This document shows positions 55,368 through 63,357 of a DNA stretch of 64,000 nt, in pieces. The position numbers and the translations under genes were made by a program. The notes under the pieces were generated by a model. The model worked only from the letters and a program-made list of their open reading frames with translations, did not search any database and was not told the origin of the DNA. Every line of letters starts with the position of its first letter. The stretch's first letter is position 1. Origin of the DNA: Burkholderiales bacterium (GTDB lineage Bacteria; Pseudomonadota; Gammaproteobacteria; Burkholderiales; SG8-39); assembly GCA_020848075.1 (NCBI GenBank), contig JADLAV010000037.1:1-64000 (forward strand), read 5' to 3'.

Positions 55368-56486
55368 ATGAGTGAATCCCTGCACCGCGCCACGCAGCCG
55401 CGTCCCCACGGCCGCACGGGCGTGCGCCCGCCGAGCACCATCACCAGCGCCTACGTGAAGGAGCGCGCGCTCGCGCTCGGCGCACACCTGGTGGGCGTCG
55501 CGAGTGCGGCAAAGCTCAACGCCTTTCCGCCCGATCCGCGCTGGCCGCAGACGCCTGAGCGGATCTCGCCGTACTGCAAGTCGGTGATCGTGATCGTGAG
55601 CCGTATCCCGGCGGGCGCGTTCCGCTGCAAGAGCAACGTGCCGGTGCAGTATCTCGACATGCTGGTCATGCGGCGCATGGACAAGATCTCCTATGTGCTC
55701 GCCCAGGAGCTCGAGGCGGCCGGGCATCCGAGCTTCGTGACGGCGGCGCAGGAGACCGACTGGAGCTACAAGCGCGCGAGCTACGGGCGGCTGTCGACGC
55801 GTCACCTCGGGGTCGAAGCGGGGCTCGGCACGCTGGGGCTCGAGGTGAACCTCCTCACGCCCGAGTACGGTCCGCGCCTCTATCTCACCGGAATCCTCAC
55901 CGAGCTCGAGCTCGAGCCGGATGTACCGATGGCCGAGCAGGTGTGTATCGGCGAGTCCTGCAGCCGCTGCCTGCACGCGTGCCCGGCGGACGCCGTGCTG
56001 CACTTCGGCATCGACAAGCGCGCCTGCGCGACGGAAGCGCAAGAGTTCGGCTTCGCGCAGATCCTACGGTTCCTGGACGGCCTCGTGGACGGCGCGCACC
56101 CGGATCTCGCTGCCGCGTTCCGCTCGCGCGACTTCTTCGGTTTCTGGCAGGGGCTCCTGCGCGTGGTCGGCTCGTTCGGCGACTGCCCGCGCTGCCTGGC
56201 GGTCTGCCCGGTGGGGAACGATTATCACGCGCACCTCGCCGACGTTCAGAAGGCGATCCCGGAAAAGACGCCGGAGAAGGTCGCACTCGGCAAGAAGTAC
56301 AAGGACCTGCGCGCCCAGCACGATGGCGGTGCGCTCGAGGCGCCGGGACTGAGCGAGTGGAATCGCCGCTGGGTCGGACCGCTCGGCTACCAGGGCATCG
56401 TCGCGCGGCAGCTGCAGGCCTTCAAGGCGGCGCAACGCGAGCGCGCGGCGCCAGCGGCAACGACGGACGTATCGGACGGGGAGTAG
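55368..56486 (+). CDS. QueG-like double 4Fe-4S protein (1)
   Basis: 372 residues. Epoxyqueuosine-reductase/reductive-dehalogenase-like N-terminal part ('YVKERALALGAHLVGVASAAKL', 'GLGTLGLEVNLLTPEYGPRLYLTGILTELELEPD') followed by two ferredoxin motifs: Cys193, Cys198, Cys201, Cys205 and 'DCPRCLAVCPVG' (Cys273-Cys280). No HEAT-repeat tail as in QueG. The superfamily uses cobalamin plus Fe-S for reductions. 75 bases after thiolase. Confidence 0.8.
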   Translation: MSESLHRATQPRPHGRTGVRPPSTITSAYVKERALALGAHLVGVASAAKLNAFPPDPRWPQTPERISPYCKSVIVIVSRIPAGAFRCKSNVPVQYLDMLVMRRMDKISYVLAQELEAAGHPSFVTAAQETDWSYKRASYGRLSTRHLGVEAGLGTLGLEVNLLTPEYGPRLYLTGILTELELEPDVPMAEQVCIGESCSRCLHACPADAVLHFGIDKRACATEAQEFGFAQILRFLDGLVDGAHPDLAAAFRSRDFFGFWQGLLRVVGSFGDCPRCLAVCPVGNDYHAHLADVQKAIPEKTPEKVALGKKYKDLRAQHDGGALEAPGLSEWNRRWVGPLGYQGIVARQLQAFKAAQRERAAPAATTDVSDGE

Positions 56487-56489
56487 CGA

Positions 56490-57470
56490 ATGGTGGGGAT
56501 GTTCACGGCGCCGATCACGGCGGAGGCGGTAAAGGAGAAGGCGCGCGCGCTTGGTGCGGACCTCGTCGGGATCGCCGACGGCGCGACACTCGACGCCCAC
56601 CCGTGGGATCCTGCCGACCCGCGCGGCCCGAAGGACATCACGGAGGTCGACAGCGGGCGCGTCATCGTGATGTCGAAGCGGCTGAGCGCGGGCGTCTCGC
56701 GTATCGTGTCGTGGAGCGATCGGCACAAGTACTACAACGACGAGCTCACCCTGACGCTGCTCGAGGAGACTTCGCTCGAGCTCGTGTACTGGCTCGAAGA
56801 CCAGGGCTATCCGGCGATCGCGGTGCCGCCGACGCACGTCGACCCGTGGCGCTACCAGGGCGATCCGCGCCAGCACATGACCCCGCTGCTCTCGCTGCCG
56901 CACGCCGCCGTCGAGGCGGGGCTCGGGACGCTCGGTCTGAACCTGCAGCTCATCACGCCCGAATACGGGCCGCGCGTGATGCTCGCCGCCGTGCTCGCGT
57001 CGATTCCGGTCGAATGCGATCGGCGCATGGAGCAGGCGCTGTGCCGCGGGCCGAAATGCGGCCGCTGCCTGAAGGCGTGCCCGGCCGATGCGGTCCGGCA
57101 CTGGGAACGCGACTGGCCGGCATGCGACGAGTACCGCTCGCCCCACGGCTTCGCCAAGCTCACCGATCACGTCGAGCGCATCATCGCGGCCGAGGGCGCC
57201 GAGCAGAAAAAGACGCTGATTCGATCCGAGGCGAGCTTCTACCTGTGGCAGAGCATCCTGCGCGGCGCCGGCGCAATCACCGGTTGCCGGCGCTGCGCCG
57301 ACGTCTGTCCGGTCGGTGCCGACTACGAGGCGATGCTCGCGGATGCGCTCGACGCGATTCCCGAAGATACGCCGGCGAAGGCCGAGCGCCTTTCCGGGAT
57401 GGTCGCGCGGGAAGCCGGCGGCGAGACCGGCGGACGTACGGCCCAGGAGCGTTGGATCGGCAAGCGCTAG
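56490..57470 (+). CDS. QueG-like double 4Fe-4S protein (2)
   Basis: 326 residues, paralogue of the preceding gene, 3 bases downstream. Shares 'EAGLGTLGLNLQLITPEYGPRVMLAAVLASIPVECD', 'CRGPKCGRCLKACPADAV' and 'GCRRCADVCPVGADYEAML'. It lacks the long N- and C-terminal extensions. Last plus-strand gene of the operon; its TAG stop overlaps the stop of the convergent transporter gene (CTAG). Confidence 0.8.
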   Translation: MVGMFTAPITAEAVKEKARALGADLVGIADGATLDAHPWDPADPRGPKDITEVDSGRVIVMSKRLSAGVSRIVSWSDRHKYYNDELTLTLLEETSLELVYWLEDQGYPAIAVPPTHVDPWRYQGDPRQHMTPLLSLPHAAVEAGLGTLGLNLQLITPEYGPRVMLAAVLASIPVECDRRMEQALCRGPKCGRCLKACPADAVRHWERDWPACDEYRSPHGFAKLTDHVERIIAAEGAEQKKTLIRSEASFYLWQSILRGAGAITGCRRCADVCPVGADYEAMLADALDAIPEDTPAKAERLSGMVAREAGGETGGRTAQERWIGKR

Positions 57471-58420
57471 GGGATGCGCACCCCGAGGAGCTTGCGCAGC
57501 ATCGCGACCAGGCCGTGCCGGAACGTCACGACCAGGAGGATCATGAGCACGCCGTAGACCATGACGTTCAAGCGTCCGAGCGGCCGCACGATCTCGTCGA
57601 GGACGGTGAACACGACGCCTCCAAGGACCGGTCCGAGCAATGAGCCCATGCCGCCGAGGAGCAGGGTGACCAGCACCGCGATGTCCACGCTGACGAGCGA
57701 GTACACGGTGGGGCTGATGAATCCGCTGTAATAGGCGTAGATCGTGCCCACCACGCCGAGGAGCGCCGAGCCCGCGGTTGCCGCGAGCACCTTGTAGAAC
57801 GTGACGTCGATGCCGGCGAGCTCGGCGGCGAGCTCGTCGTCGGCAATCGCCTGGAAGGCCTTTCCCGCGCGCGACCGCAGCAACAGGTGGTACACGAGCA
57901 GCGCGAGCACCAGGACGGCGAGCACCACGTAATAGCTCGCCGGCGAGCTTGCGAGGATTCCGGGGCCCGCCCCTTTCGTCTCGATGCCCGTCTCGCCGTT
58001 GGTGAGCCCGCGCATTCCGAGGACGAGGTTGTGAAAGATCATGGAGAAGACGAGCGTCACGATCCCGACGAAGATCACGCCGAGCCCCCTGCGCACCGAG
58101 ACGTAGCTGAAGACTCCGCCGAGCAGCGCCGCGCAGGCGATGCCGAGCGGCATCGACAGCCACGCAGTCAACCCGAACTTGACCGTCAGCACGACCGAGA
58201 CGTAGCCCGAGGCGCCGGCGAGCGCACCCAGGCACAGGAAGAGCTGCCGCGTATGGCCGAAGATGACGTTGAACGCCACGGCGTACGCCATGTAGATCAG
58301 CATCAGCGTGGCGATTCGCATGAAGTAGGCGCTGTCGCCCACGGCGAGGGGCACGAGCCCGAGGGCTGCGGCCACGACGACGAGCGCGACCCAGTCGGCG
58401 CGATGGCGGCCGCGTTTCAT
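57467..58420 (-). CDS. Branched-chain-type ABC transporter permease (LivM)
   Basis: 317 residues, about eight membrane helices, including the LivM-type 'AYAVAFNVIFGHTRQLFLCLGALAGASGYVSVVL' and 'RSRAGKAFQAIADDELAAELAGIDVTFYKVLA' (EAA-like loop). ATG 58420 overlaps the LivH stop. Last gene of the five-gene transporter operon. Confidence 0.92.
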   Translation of the reverse strand: MKRGRHRADWVALVVVAAALGLVPLAVGDSAYFMRIATLMLIYMAYAVAFNVIFGHTRQLFLCLGALAGASGYVSVVLTVKFGLTAWLSMPLGIACAALLGGVFSYVSVRRGLGVIFVGIVTLVFSMIFHNLVLGMRGLTNGETGIETKGAGPGILASSPASYYVVLAVLVLALLVYHLLLRSRAGKAFQAIADDELAAELAGIDVTFYKVLAATAGSALLGVVGTIYAYYSGFISPTVYSLVSVDIAVLVTLLLGGMGSLLGPVLGGVVFTVLDEIVRPLGRLNVMVYGVLMILLVVTFRHGLVAMLRKLLGVRIP

Positions 58421-59274
58421 GTGCGGTGCGCGAACAGCCCGTGAGGGCGGAGCAGAATGGTGAACGCCGCGGTGGCGAGCAGGATGAGCAGCGTGAGGTA
58501 GGCGCCGACGTGGTAGCTCGCGAAAGCGTTTACGATCCCCAGCAATACGCCCGCCACCAGCGTCCCGTTGATGCTTCGTACGCCGCCGACCACGGCGACG
58601 ATGAGCGCGAAGCTCGTGAGCTCGTTCCCCATCTCGGTCCCGACCGACGAGAACAGGCCCTGCGCGATTGCGCCCAGACCGGCCATCATGGCGCTCAGGA
58701 CGACGATCAGGGTGCGGATCTTCCCCGAGTTGATTCCGCACAGCCCGGCCCCGACCTCGTTCTGGATGATGGACCGGATCACCTTGCCGAGCAGCGTTCC
58801 CTTCAGGAAGGCGAAGAGAAGCGCGAACGCGACGATCGCGACCAGGGCGGCGGCGGCGCTCGCCGTCCGGATGACGACGCCGCCGACGCTGAACGACGGC
58901 GTCGGCAGGCTGAGCGTGAGTGCGACATCCGGGTACTTGAAGTCGAGGTATCCGTTGACGACGAAGGACAGTCCGAGCGTGATCAGCAATCCGAGGAGCA
59001 GCCGCTCCTCACCGGTGGAGCGGTAGGCGGGGATGAGCAACGTGCGGTCGACGATGAGGCCGACGACTCCCGCGGTCAGGACCCCGAGCGCGCACGCCGC
59101 CCAGGGGTTCAGGCCCTCGCCGATGAAGAGCGCGGCGGCGATGCCGCCCACGACGGCGATCTGCCCGTGGGCGAGATTGAGCACGCCGCCGAGACCGAAG
59201 ATGAGGGTGATGCCCACCGCCATCAGCGAGAGCTGCAGCCCTTGAACGATCCCGTCCACCAGGATGGCGATCAC
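58417..59274 (-). CDS. Branched-chain-type ABC transporter permease (LivH)
   Basis: 285 residues, hydrophobic. Characteristic 'GLSLMAVGITLIFGLGGVLNLAHGQIAVVGGIAAALF'-like block (begins 'IVQGLQLSLMAVGITLIFG') and 'GKVIRSIIQNEVGAGLCGINSGKIRTLIVVLSAMMAG' loop contacting the ATPase. Starts at ATG 59274, 3 bases after the LivF stop. Confidence 0.92.
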   Translation of the reverse strand: MIAILVDGIVQGLQLSLMAVGITLIFGLGGVLNLAHGQIAVVGGIAAALFIGEGLNPWAACALGVLTAGVVGLIVDRTLLIPAYRSTGEERLLLGLLITLGLSFVVNGYLDFKYPDVALTLSLPTPSFSVGGVVIRTASAAAALVAIVAFALLFAFLKGTLLGKVIRSIIQNEVGAGLCGINSGKIRTLIVVLSAMMAGLGAIAQGLFSSVGTEMGNELTSFALIVAVVGGVRSINGTLVAGVLLGIVNAFASYHVGAYLTLLILLATAAFTILLRPHGLFAHRT

Positions 59275-59277
59275 GGC

Positions 59278-59988
59278 TCAGGCCACTCCCAGGTAGGACT
59301 TCTGGATCTCGGGATCCCCGAGCAGATCCCGTGATTGGCCGGACAGGCGGATCCGCCCGTTCTCCAGAACGTAGGCGCGCTCGGTGAACGACAGCGCGTG
59401 CGGCACCTGCTGTTCGGCGAGCAGGATGGTGAGCCCCTCTTGCTTGAGGCGGGCGAGCTGCCGGTACATCTCGCTCACGAAGAAGGGTGCGAGCCCGGTG
59501 GATGGCTCGTCCAGCAGCAGGATCCGGGGCCGCGCCATCAACCCACGGCTGATGGCGAGCATCTGCTGCTCGCCGCCGCTCAGGGTGCCCGCCATCTGCT
59601 TTCTCCGCTCCCGCAGCCTCGGGAAGAGGCCGAGGACGAAGCTCAGGCGCTCGGCGCGCGACTTGTAGCTCACGTACGCCCCGAGCTCCAGGTTCTCGAG
59701 CACGCTCATTTGCGGGAAGAGCTCGCGCTCGGCGGGCACGTAGACCACGCCGCGCCTGACGGTCTCGTAGTGACGAAGTCCGTCGATCCGGTCGCCCTGG
59801 TACCGGACCTCGCCGCCGCACGGGCGGAGCACGCCCGCGATCGCCTTGAATAGCGTTGTCTTGCCGGCGCCGTTCGGGCCGATGACCGCCACCGCCTCGC
59901 CTTCGTGGATGTCGAGGCTCACGCCCCGCACCACTGGGATATCCGCATAGGAGACCTCGAGACGGGCGACTCCGACGAGCGCGCTCAC
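59278..59988 (-). CDS. ABC transporter ATPase (LivF)
   Basis: 236 residues. Walker A 'GPNGAGKTTLFKAI', signature 'LSGGEQQMLAISRGLM', Walker B 'ILLLDEPSTGLAPFF', H-loop region. LivF-type ('GIFPRLRERR', 'LLAEQQVPHALSFTERAYVLENGRI'). Stop-start overlap of 4 bases with LivG. Confidence 0.93.
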   Translation of the reverse strand: MSALVGVARLEVSYADIPVVRGVSLDIHEGEAVAVIGPNGAGKTTLFKAIAGVLRPCGGEVRYQGDRIDGLRHYETVRRGVVYVPAERELFPQMSVLENLELGAYVSYKSRAERLSFVLGLFPRLRERRKQMAGTLSGGEQQMLAISRGLMARPRILLLDEPSTGLAPFFVSEMYRQLARLKQEGLTILLAEQQVPHALSFTERAYVLENGRIRLSGQSRDLLGDPEIQKSYLGVA

Positions 59989-60731
59989 TCGGCCCGACCC
60001 AGGTACGCGTCGATCACTGCCTGATCGCGGGCCACCTCCGCGGGCGTCCCCATCGCGATCAGCTGGCCGAAGTTGAGCACCAGCACCCGTTCGGCCACGC
60101 CCATGATCGCCTTCATCACGTGCTCGACCCAGATGATGGCGACGCCAAGCTCGTCGCGTATCCGGCGGATCAGGACCATTGCCCGTTCCATCTCCGTGGG
60201 ATTCAAGCCGCTCATCGCCTCGTCGAGCAGGAGCAGATCCGGCCGCGTCGCCAGCGCGCGCGCGAGCTCGAGCATCCGCTTCTCCTGCAGGGTGAGGCCC
60301 GCGAGCGGCAGATCCTTCTTGTCCAGCAGACCCATCAGCTCGAGGAAGTATTCCGGGTCATCACGGCCGGAGGCACTCGCCTGCGCGCGATCTCTTCCGG
60401 CGAACAACGATCCGATCGCCACGTTGTCGAGGACGCTCATGCTGGGAAAAGGCCGGGGGGTCTGCAGCACCCGCGCGACCCCCCGATGTGCGATCTCGTG
60501 GGGCCGCAGCCCCGTCACGTCGCGGCCCATGAAGCGCACCCTGCCTCGACTCGGGCGGAAGATGCCGCTCACGAGATTCAGCAGGGTCGACTTGCCTGCG
60601 CCGTTCGGGCCGATCAGCCCGAGGATCTCACCGCGCTCGACCGCGAAGGTGACGTCCCTCAGCGCGGGCAACCCTCCGAAGTATCGTGTCAGTGCCTCCG
60701 TCTCGAGCAGCGCCTCAGTCCTTCGGGACAT
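59985..60731 (-). CDS. ABC transporter ATPase (LivG)
   Basis: 248 residues. Walker A 'GPNGAGKSTLLNLV', signature-like 'LTLQEKRMLELARALA' (LivG family usually has LSxGxQR; here LTLQEKRM), Walker B 'LLLLDEAMSGLNP', 'IIWVEHVMKAIMGVAERVLVLNFG'. Overlaps the substrate-binding protein gene by 17 bases. Confidence 0.92.
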   Translation of the reverse strand: MSRRTEALLETEALTRYFGGLPALRDVTFAVERGEILGLIGPNGAGKSTLLNLVSGIFRPSRGRVRFMGRDVTGLRPHEIAHRGVARVLQTPRPFPSMSVLDNVAIGSLFAGRDRAQASASGRDDPEYFLELMGLLDKKDLPLAGLTLQEKRMLELARALATRPDLLLLDEAMSGLNPTEMERAMVLIRRIRDELGVAIIWVEHVMKAIMGVAERVLVLNFGQLIAMGTPAEVARDQAVIDAYLGRAE

Positions 60732-61905
60732 ACGCCTGCACCGGAGGCGAGCGGAAGATGATCTTCGTCCGCCAATTCGCTCCGGCGTTGACCGGTCCGG
60801 GATCGCCCTTCTCGTAGGTGTAGAGGATCGGCTTCGCCCCCTTCATCTCGCCCCACTCGGTGTACGAGAGCGGCCAGCCGTAGCCCGGCTGATCGAACGT
60901 TCCCGTGCGAATCGCCTCGGCGATCGCCTTCGGATCGGCCGACTTCGTCCGCTGCATCGCATCGGCCACCATCCGCACCATCACGTAACCGGAGAAGGCG
61001 TTGTTGTCGAGCATGCGCTTGTACGCCTTGTTGTACTTCTCCGCGAGTTGTTTGTACGCCGGGCTCTCGAAATCGACGCAGCTGTAATCCACGTACTGCC
61101 CGAACATCGACTCGCCGACGCGTTGCACCATGAACTCGGTCGGATACCAAGGCCCGATGATGAGCGCCTTCATGCCGAGCTCGATCGCCTGCCGCGTGAT
61201 CGTCGGTGCGCCCGGAGGATGCCCCAGGGCGACGATCATCTCGGGATCCAGCCCCTGGAGCTTGCGCAGATAGGGCGTGAAGTCCTTCTCCGGCACCGGG
61301 GCCACCTCCATCTGCAGCCTGACGCCCGGCAGCGGTTTGATCTGGGCGTCGATCGCATCGCGCGTCGAGTGCCCCCACGCATAGTCGGCCACGATGGCGC
61401 CGACCCGCGTGTACTTCCGATCCTTGATCATGGCCGCCACCGCCTCGACATCGGCCGGTGCCGGCAGCAGGCAGGTCCGAAAAGTGAACCGGCTGCTCTT
61501 CTTCAGGATCTCGGCGGCACCCGACATCGTGAGAAAGTAGGGGACGTACAGGGACTCCGCCTCCCGGCCAAGTGCGAGCCCGACGTCGCTCGAGATCACG
61601 CCGCCGGCGGCGACGACGCCCTCGCGCTCCACCATGTAGCGGAACGCGGTGACCCCCTCGTTCGGGTTGTTCTTGTCGTCCCGCTCGATCACCTCGAGCT
61701 TGCGCCCGAGGACGCCGCCCTTCTCGTTGATCTCCTCGACGGCCATCTTCATGCCGTCGCGCACCTGGATGCCCCAGGGTGTGAAAGGACCGCTCAGCGA
61801 CGTCACCATGCCGAACTTGATCGGCGCCTGTGCGAGGACTGCGTCGGATAGCGCAAACGCCGACACCGCTGCGAAGCACAGCGGCGCAATTCGTTTCCCC
61901 AACAT
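60715..61905 (-). CDS. Periplasmic substrate-binding protein (LivK-like)
   Basis: 396 residues. Signal peptide (1-25, ending VLAQA), then a two-lobe periplasmic-binding fold ('IKFGMVTSLSGPFTPWGIQVRDGMKMAVEEINEKGGVLGRKLEVIERDDKN'). ATG 61905 has GGAGGAGG upstream. First gene of the transporter operon. Such proteins in aromatic clusters bind aromatic or alicyclic acids. 61906-62204 shows no gene. Confidence 0.92.
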   Translation of the reverse strand: MLGKRIAPLCFAAVSAFALSDAVLAQAPIKFGMVTSLSGPFTPWGIQVRDGMKMAVEEINEKGGVLGRKLEVIERDDKNNPNEGVTAFRYMVEREGVVAAGGVISSDVGLALGREAESLYVPYFLTMSGAAEILKKSSRFTFRTCLLPAPADVEAVAAMIKDRKYTRVGAIVADYAWGHSTRDAIDAQIKPLPGVRLQMEVAPVPEKDFTPYLRKLQGLDPEMIVALGHPPGAPTITRQAIELGMKALIIGPWYPTEFMVQRVGESMFGQYVDYSCVDFESPAYKQLAEKYNKAYKRMLDNNAFSGYVMVRMVADAMQRTKSADPKAIAEAIRTGTFDQPGYGWPLSYTEWGEMKGAKPILYTYEKGDPGPVNAGANWRTKIIFRSPPVQAYVPKD

Positions 61906-62204
61906 TGCACACCTCCTCCGTTGCCCGGTTATTCGAACTTTCGCTTGCGTCTCCTTCCACGGCCACGGACGCCGCGAACGCGACAATCCGTGGCGCGAGT
62001 GCGCACTGCCGTGCACCGTGTTCCCGGCGCGACATGAAGCAGCGAGGCTACTCTAATCAGGCACATACCGAGAGTCAAGGACGCAGACCGGGGTTTTCGC
62101 GGTTCGCACGATTCGCGCCGCTGCAAGGATCGGTGCTCGCCGACCGTTTGCCCGCTCAGATCCCGGCTCAGGCGCGAGCGGACCGGCGCACACGCCCGAT
62201 CCGG

Positions 62205-62978
62205 TCAGCGGATCCGCCGGCGATCGTCCGGATTCGGGACGCGGAGGCCGAGCTTCTCGATCTGCGGGTCGATGTCCTTGCGCCACATCTCGCGCAGCTC
62301 CTCGTTGCCCCAGCGTCGGATGCCGTGGGAGACGGCGAGCTCGCTGAACTTGGACCCGGCCGACCCGAACGTGTCCATCGCGTGCGGGTACCACTTGTCG
62401 ATCGCCCGCTGCGCGTCATCCGGTCCTGCGCGCGCGAGATCCTGGTAGCGCGAGTCGCGCACCAGATCCTTGATGCGTCGCGCGCCGAAGGAAGCGTGGA
62501 ACTTCTCCTCGCCCACCATGGTGGTCATCTCGCGCGCGAGCGGCGCGTAGCTGCAGTCCTCCATGGCGCGCAGGTGGTGCCAGGCGACGAGATCCATGCA
62601 GAAGCAGAAGCCGACGACTTCGGTCCAGCTCTCCATGGGGACGTTGAAGGCGGCGATCGGATGCTCGCCCATGCGCAGCGTCAGGAGCTTGTCGGCCATC
62701 TCCTCGCCGTCGGAGCCGAATTGGCGCAGCATGCGGCAGTCGATGAATCCCTGGTGCGCCTCGTCGGCCGCGATCTGCGCCTGGATGAAGCGGTCCTCGG
62801 CGGTCGGCCCCTGGTTGATCCAGGGCTGGTGCTGCTCGACCGATGCGAACTCGGTGGAGGCGAGCGCGTAGACGATCTTGAGCAGCGTCGCGCGGTACTC
62901 GTCGGTCATCTGCTCCGGGGTCTCGACCTTCCGCATGCCGGTCAACGAGCCCCACTGGACCGAACGCGAGACGCGCAT
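62205..62978 (-). CDS. PaaA-like di-iron oxygenase family protein (2)
   Basis: 258 residues. Ferritin-like, aligns with PaaA: 'MTDEYRATLLKIVYALASTEFASVEQHQPWINQGP', 'QAQIAADEAHQGFIDCRML', 'EEKFHASFGARRI' and 'KWYPHAMDTFGSAGSKFSELAVSHGIRRWGNEELREMW'. The second ExxH (EKFH) is present, but the first iron motif reads DEAHQ, so the E-x-x-His spacing is shifted by one. It could be a structural (PaaC-like) or altered partner. ATG 62978 follows GAGGAGG. Confidence 0.78.
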   Translation of the reverse strand: MRVSRSVQWGSLTGMRKVETPEQMTDEYRATLLKIVYALASTEFASVEQHQPWINQGPTAEDRFIQAQIAADEAHQGFIDCRMLRQFGSDGEEMADKLLTLRMGEHPIAAFNVPMESWTEVVGFCFCMDLVAWHHLRAMEDCSYAPLAREMTTMVGEEKFHASFGARRIKDLVRDSRYQDLARAGPDDAQRAIDKWYPHAMDTFGSAGSKFSELAVSHGIRRWGNEELREMWRKDIDPQIEKLGLRVPNPDDRRRIR

Positions 62979-63062
62979 GGCTGGCTTCCTCCTCGATCGA
63001 TTGCGGCGATCTGCCGCGATGGCTCTCAGGCTCCTGGCGAAACCCGGCGCCAGACGGTACTG

Positions 63063-63078
63063 ACTATCCGGATAGTAT
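63063..63078. promoter_or_regulatory. Candidate TetR operator (right copy)
   Basis: ACTATCCGGATAGT (63063-63076) is a perfect palindrome, extended as ATACTATCCGGATAGT on the minus strand. It is 85 bases upstream of the second PaaA-like start, and matches the site at 45501. The remaining bases 62979-63357 show no gene. Confidence 0.6.
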
Positions 63079-63357
63079 TTACCGCGGCTAGGCGTGTCAA
63101 CTTGCGGAGGTACCACCCATACTCCGCGTGCAGCGCCGTCCACGGCGCGGGGGTACGCCGCGTAGGTCAGCACCTAGCCGACCCGGGTTGTTGCATGATA
63201 CAGTGCACTAGGCTCCGAAGTTGATTCCAAATATGTTCTTGCTTCTGATGGGCTTCGCGCTTGATCGGTCGAGCCGCTTGCGTGCCGAGCCGCGGGTGCG
63301 GCCGGATCGAGTGTCGTCCGAGTAGCACGGCTTCGTTGAGCGGGGCGGAGTCACGCG

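Noticed and set aside
55368..57470. Calling the Fe-S pair queG (epoxyqueuosine reductase)
   Set aside because: Two paralogues in tandem, no HEAT-repeat tail, catabolic operon context and distance from queA-tgt argue against it, though the superfamily is shared.
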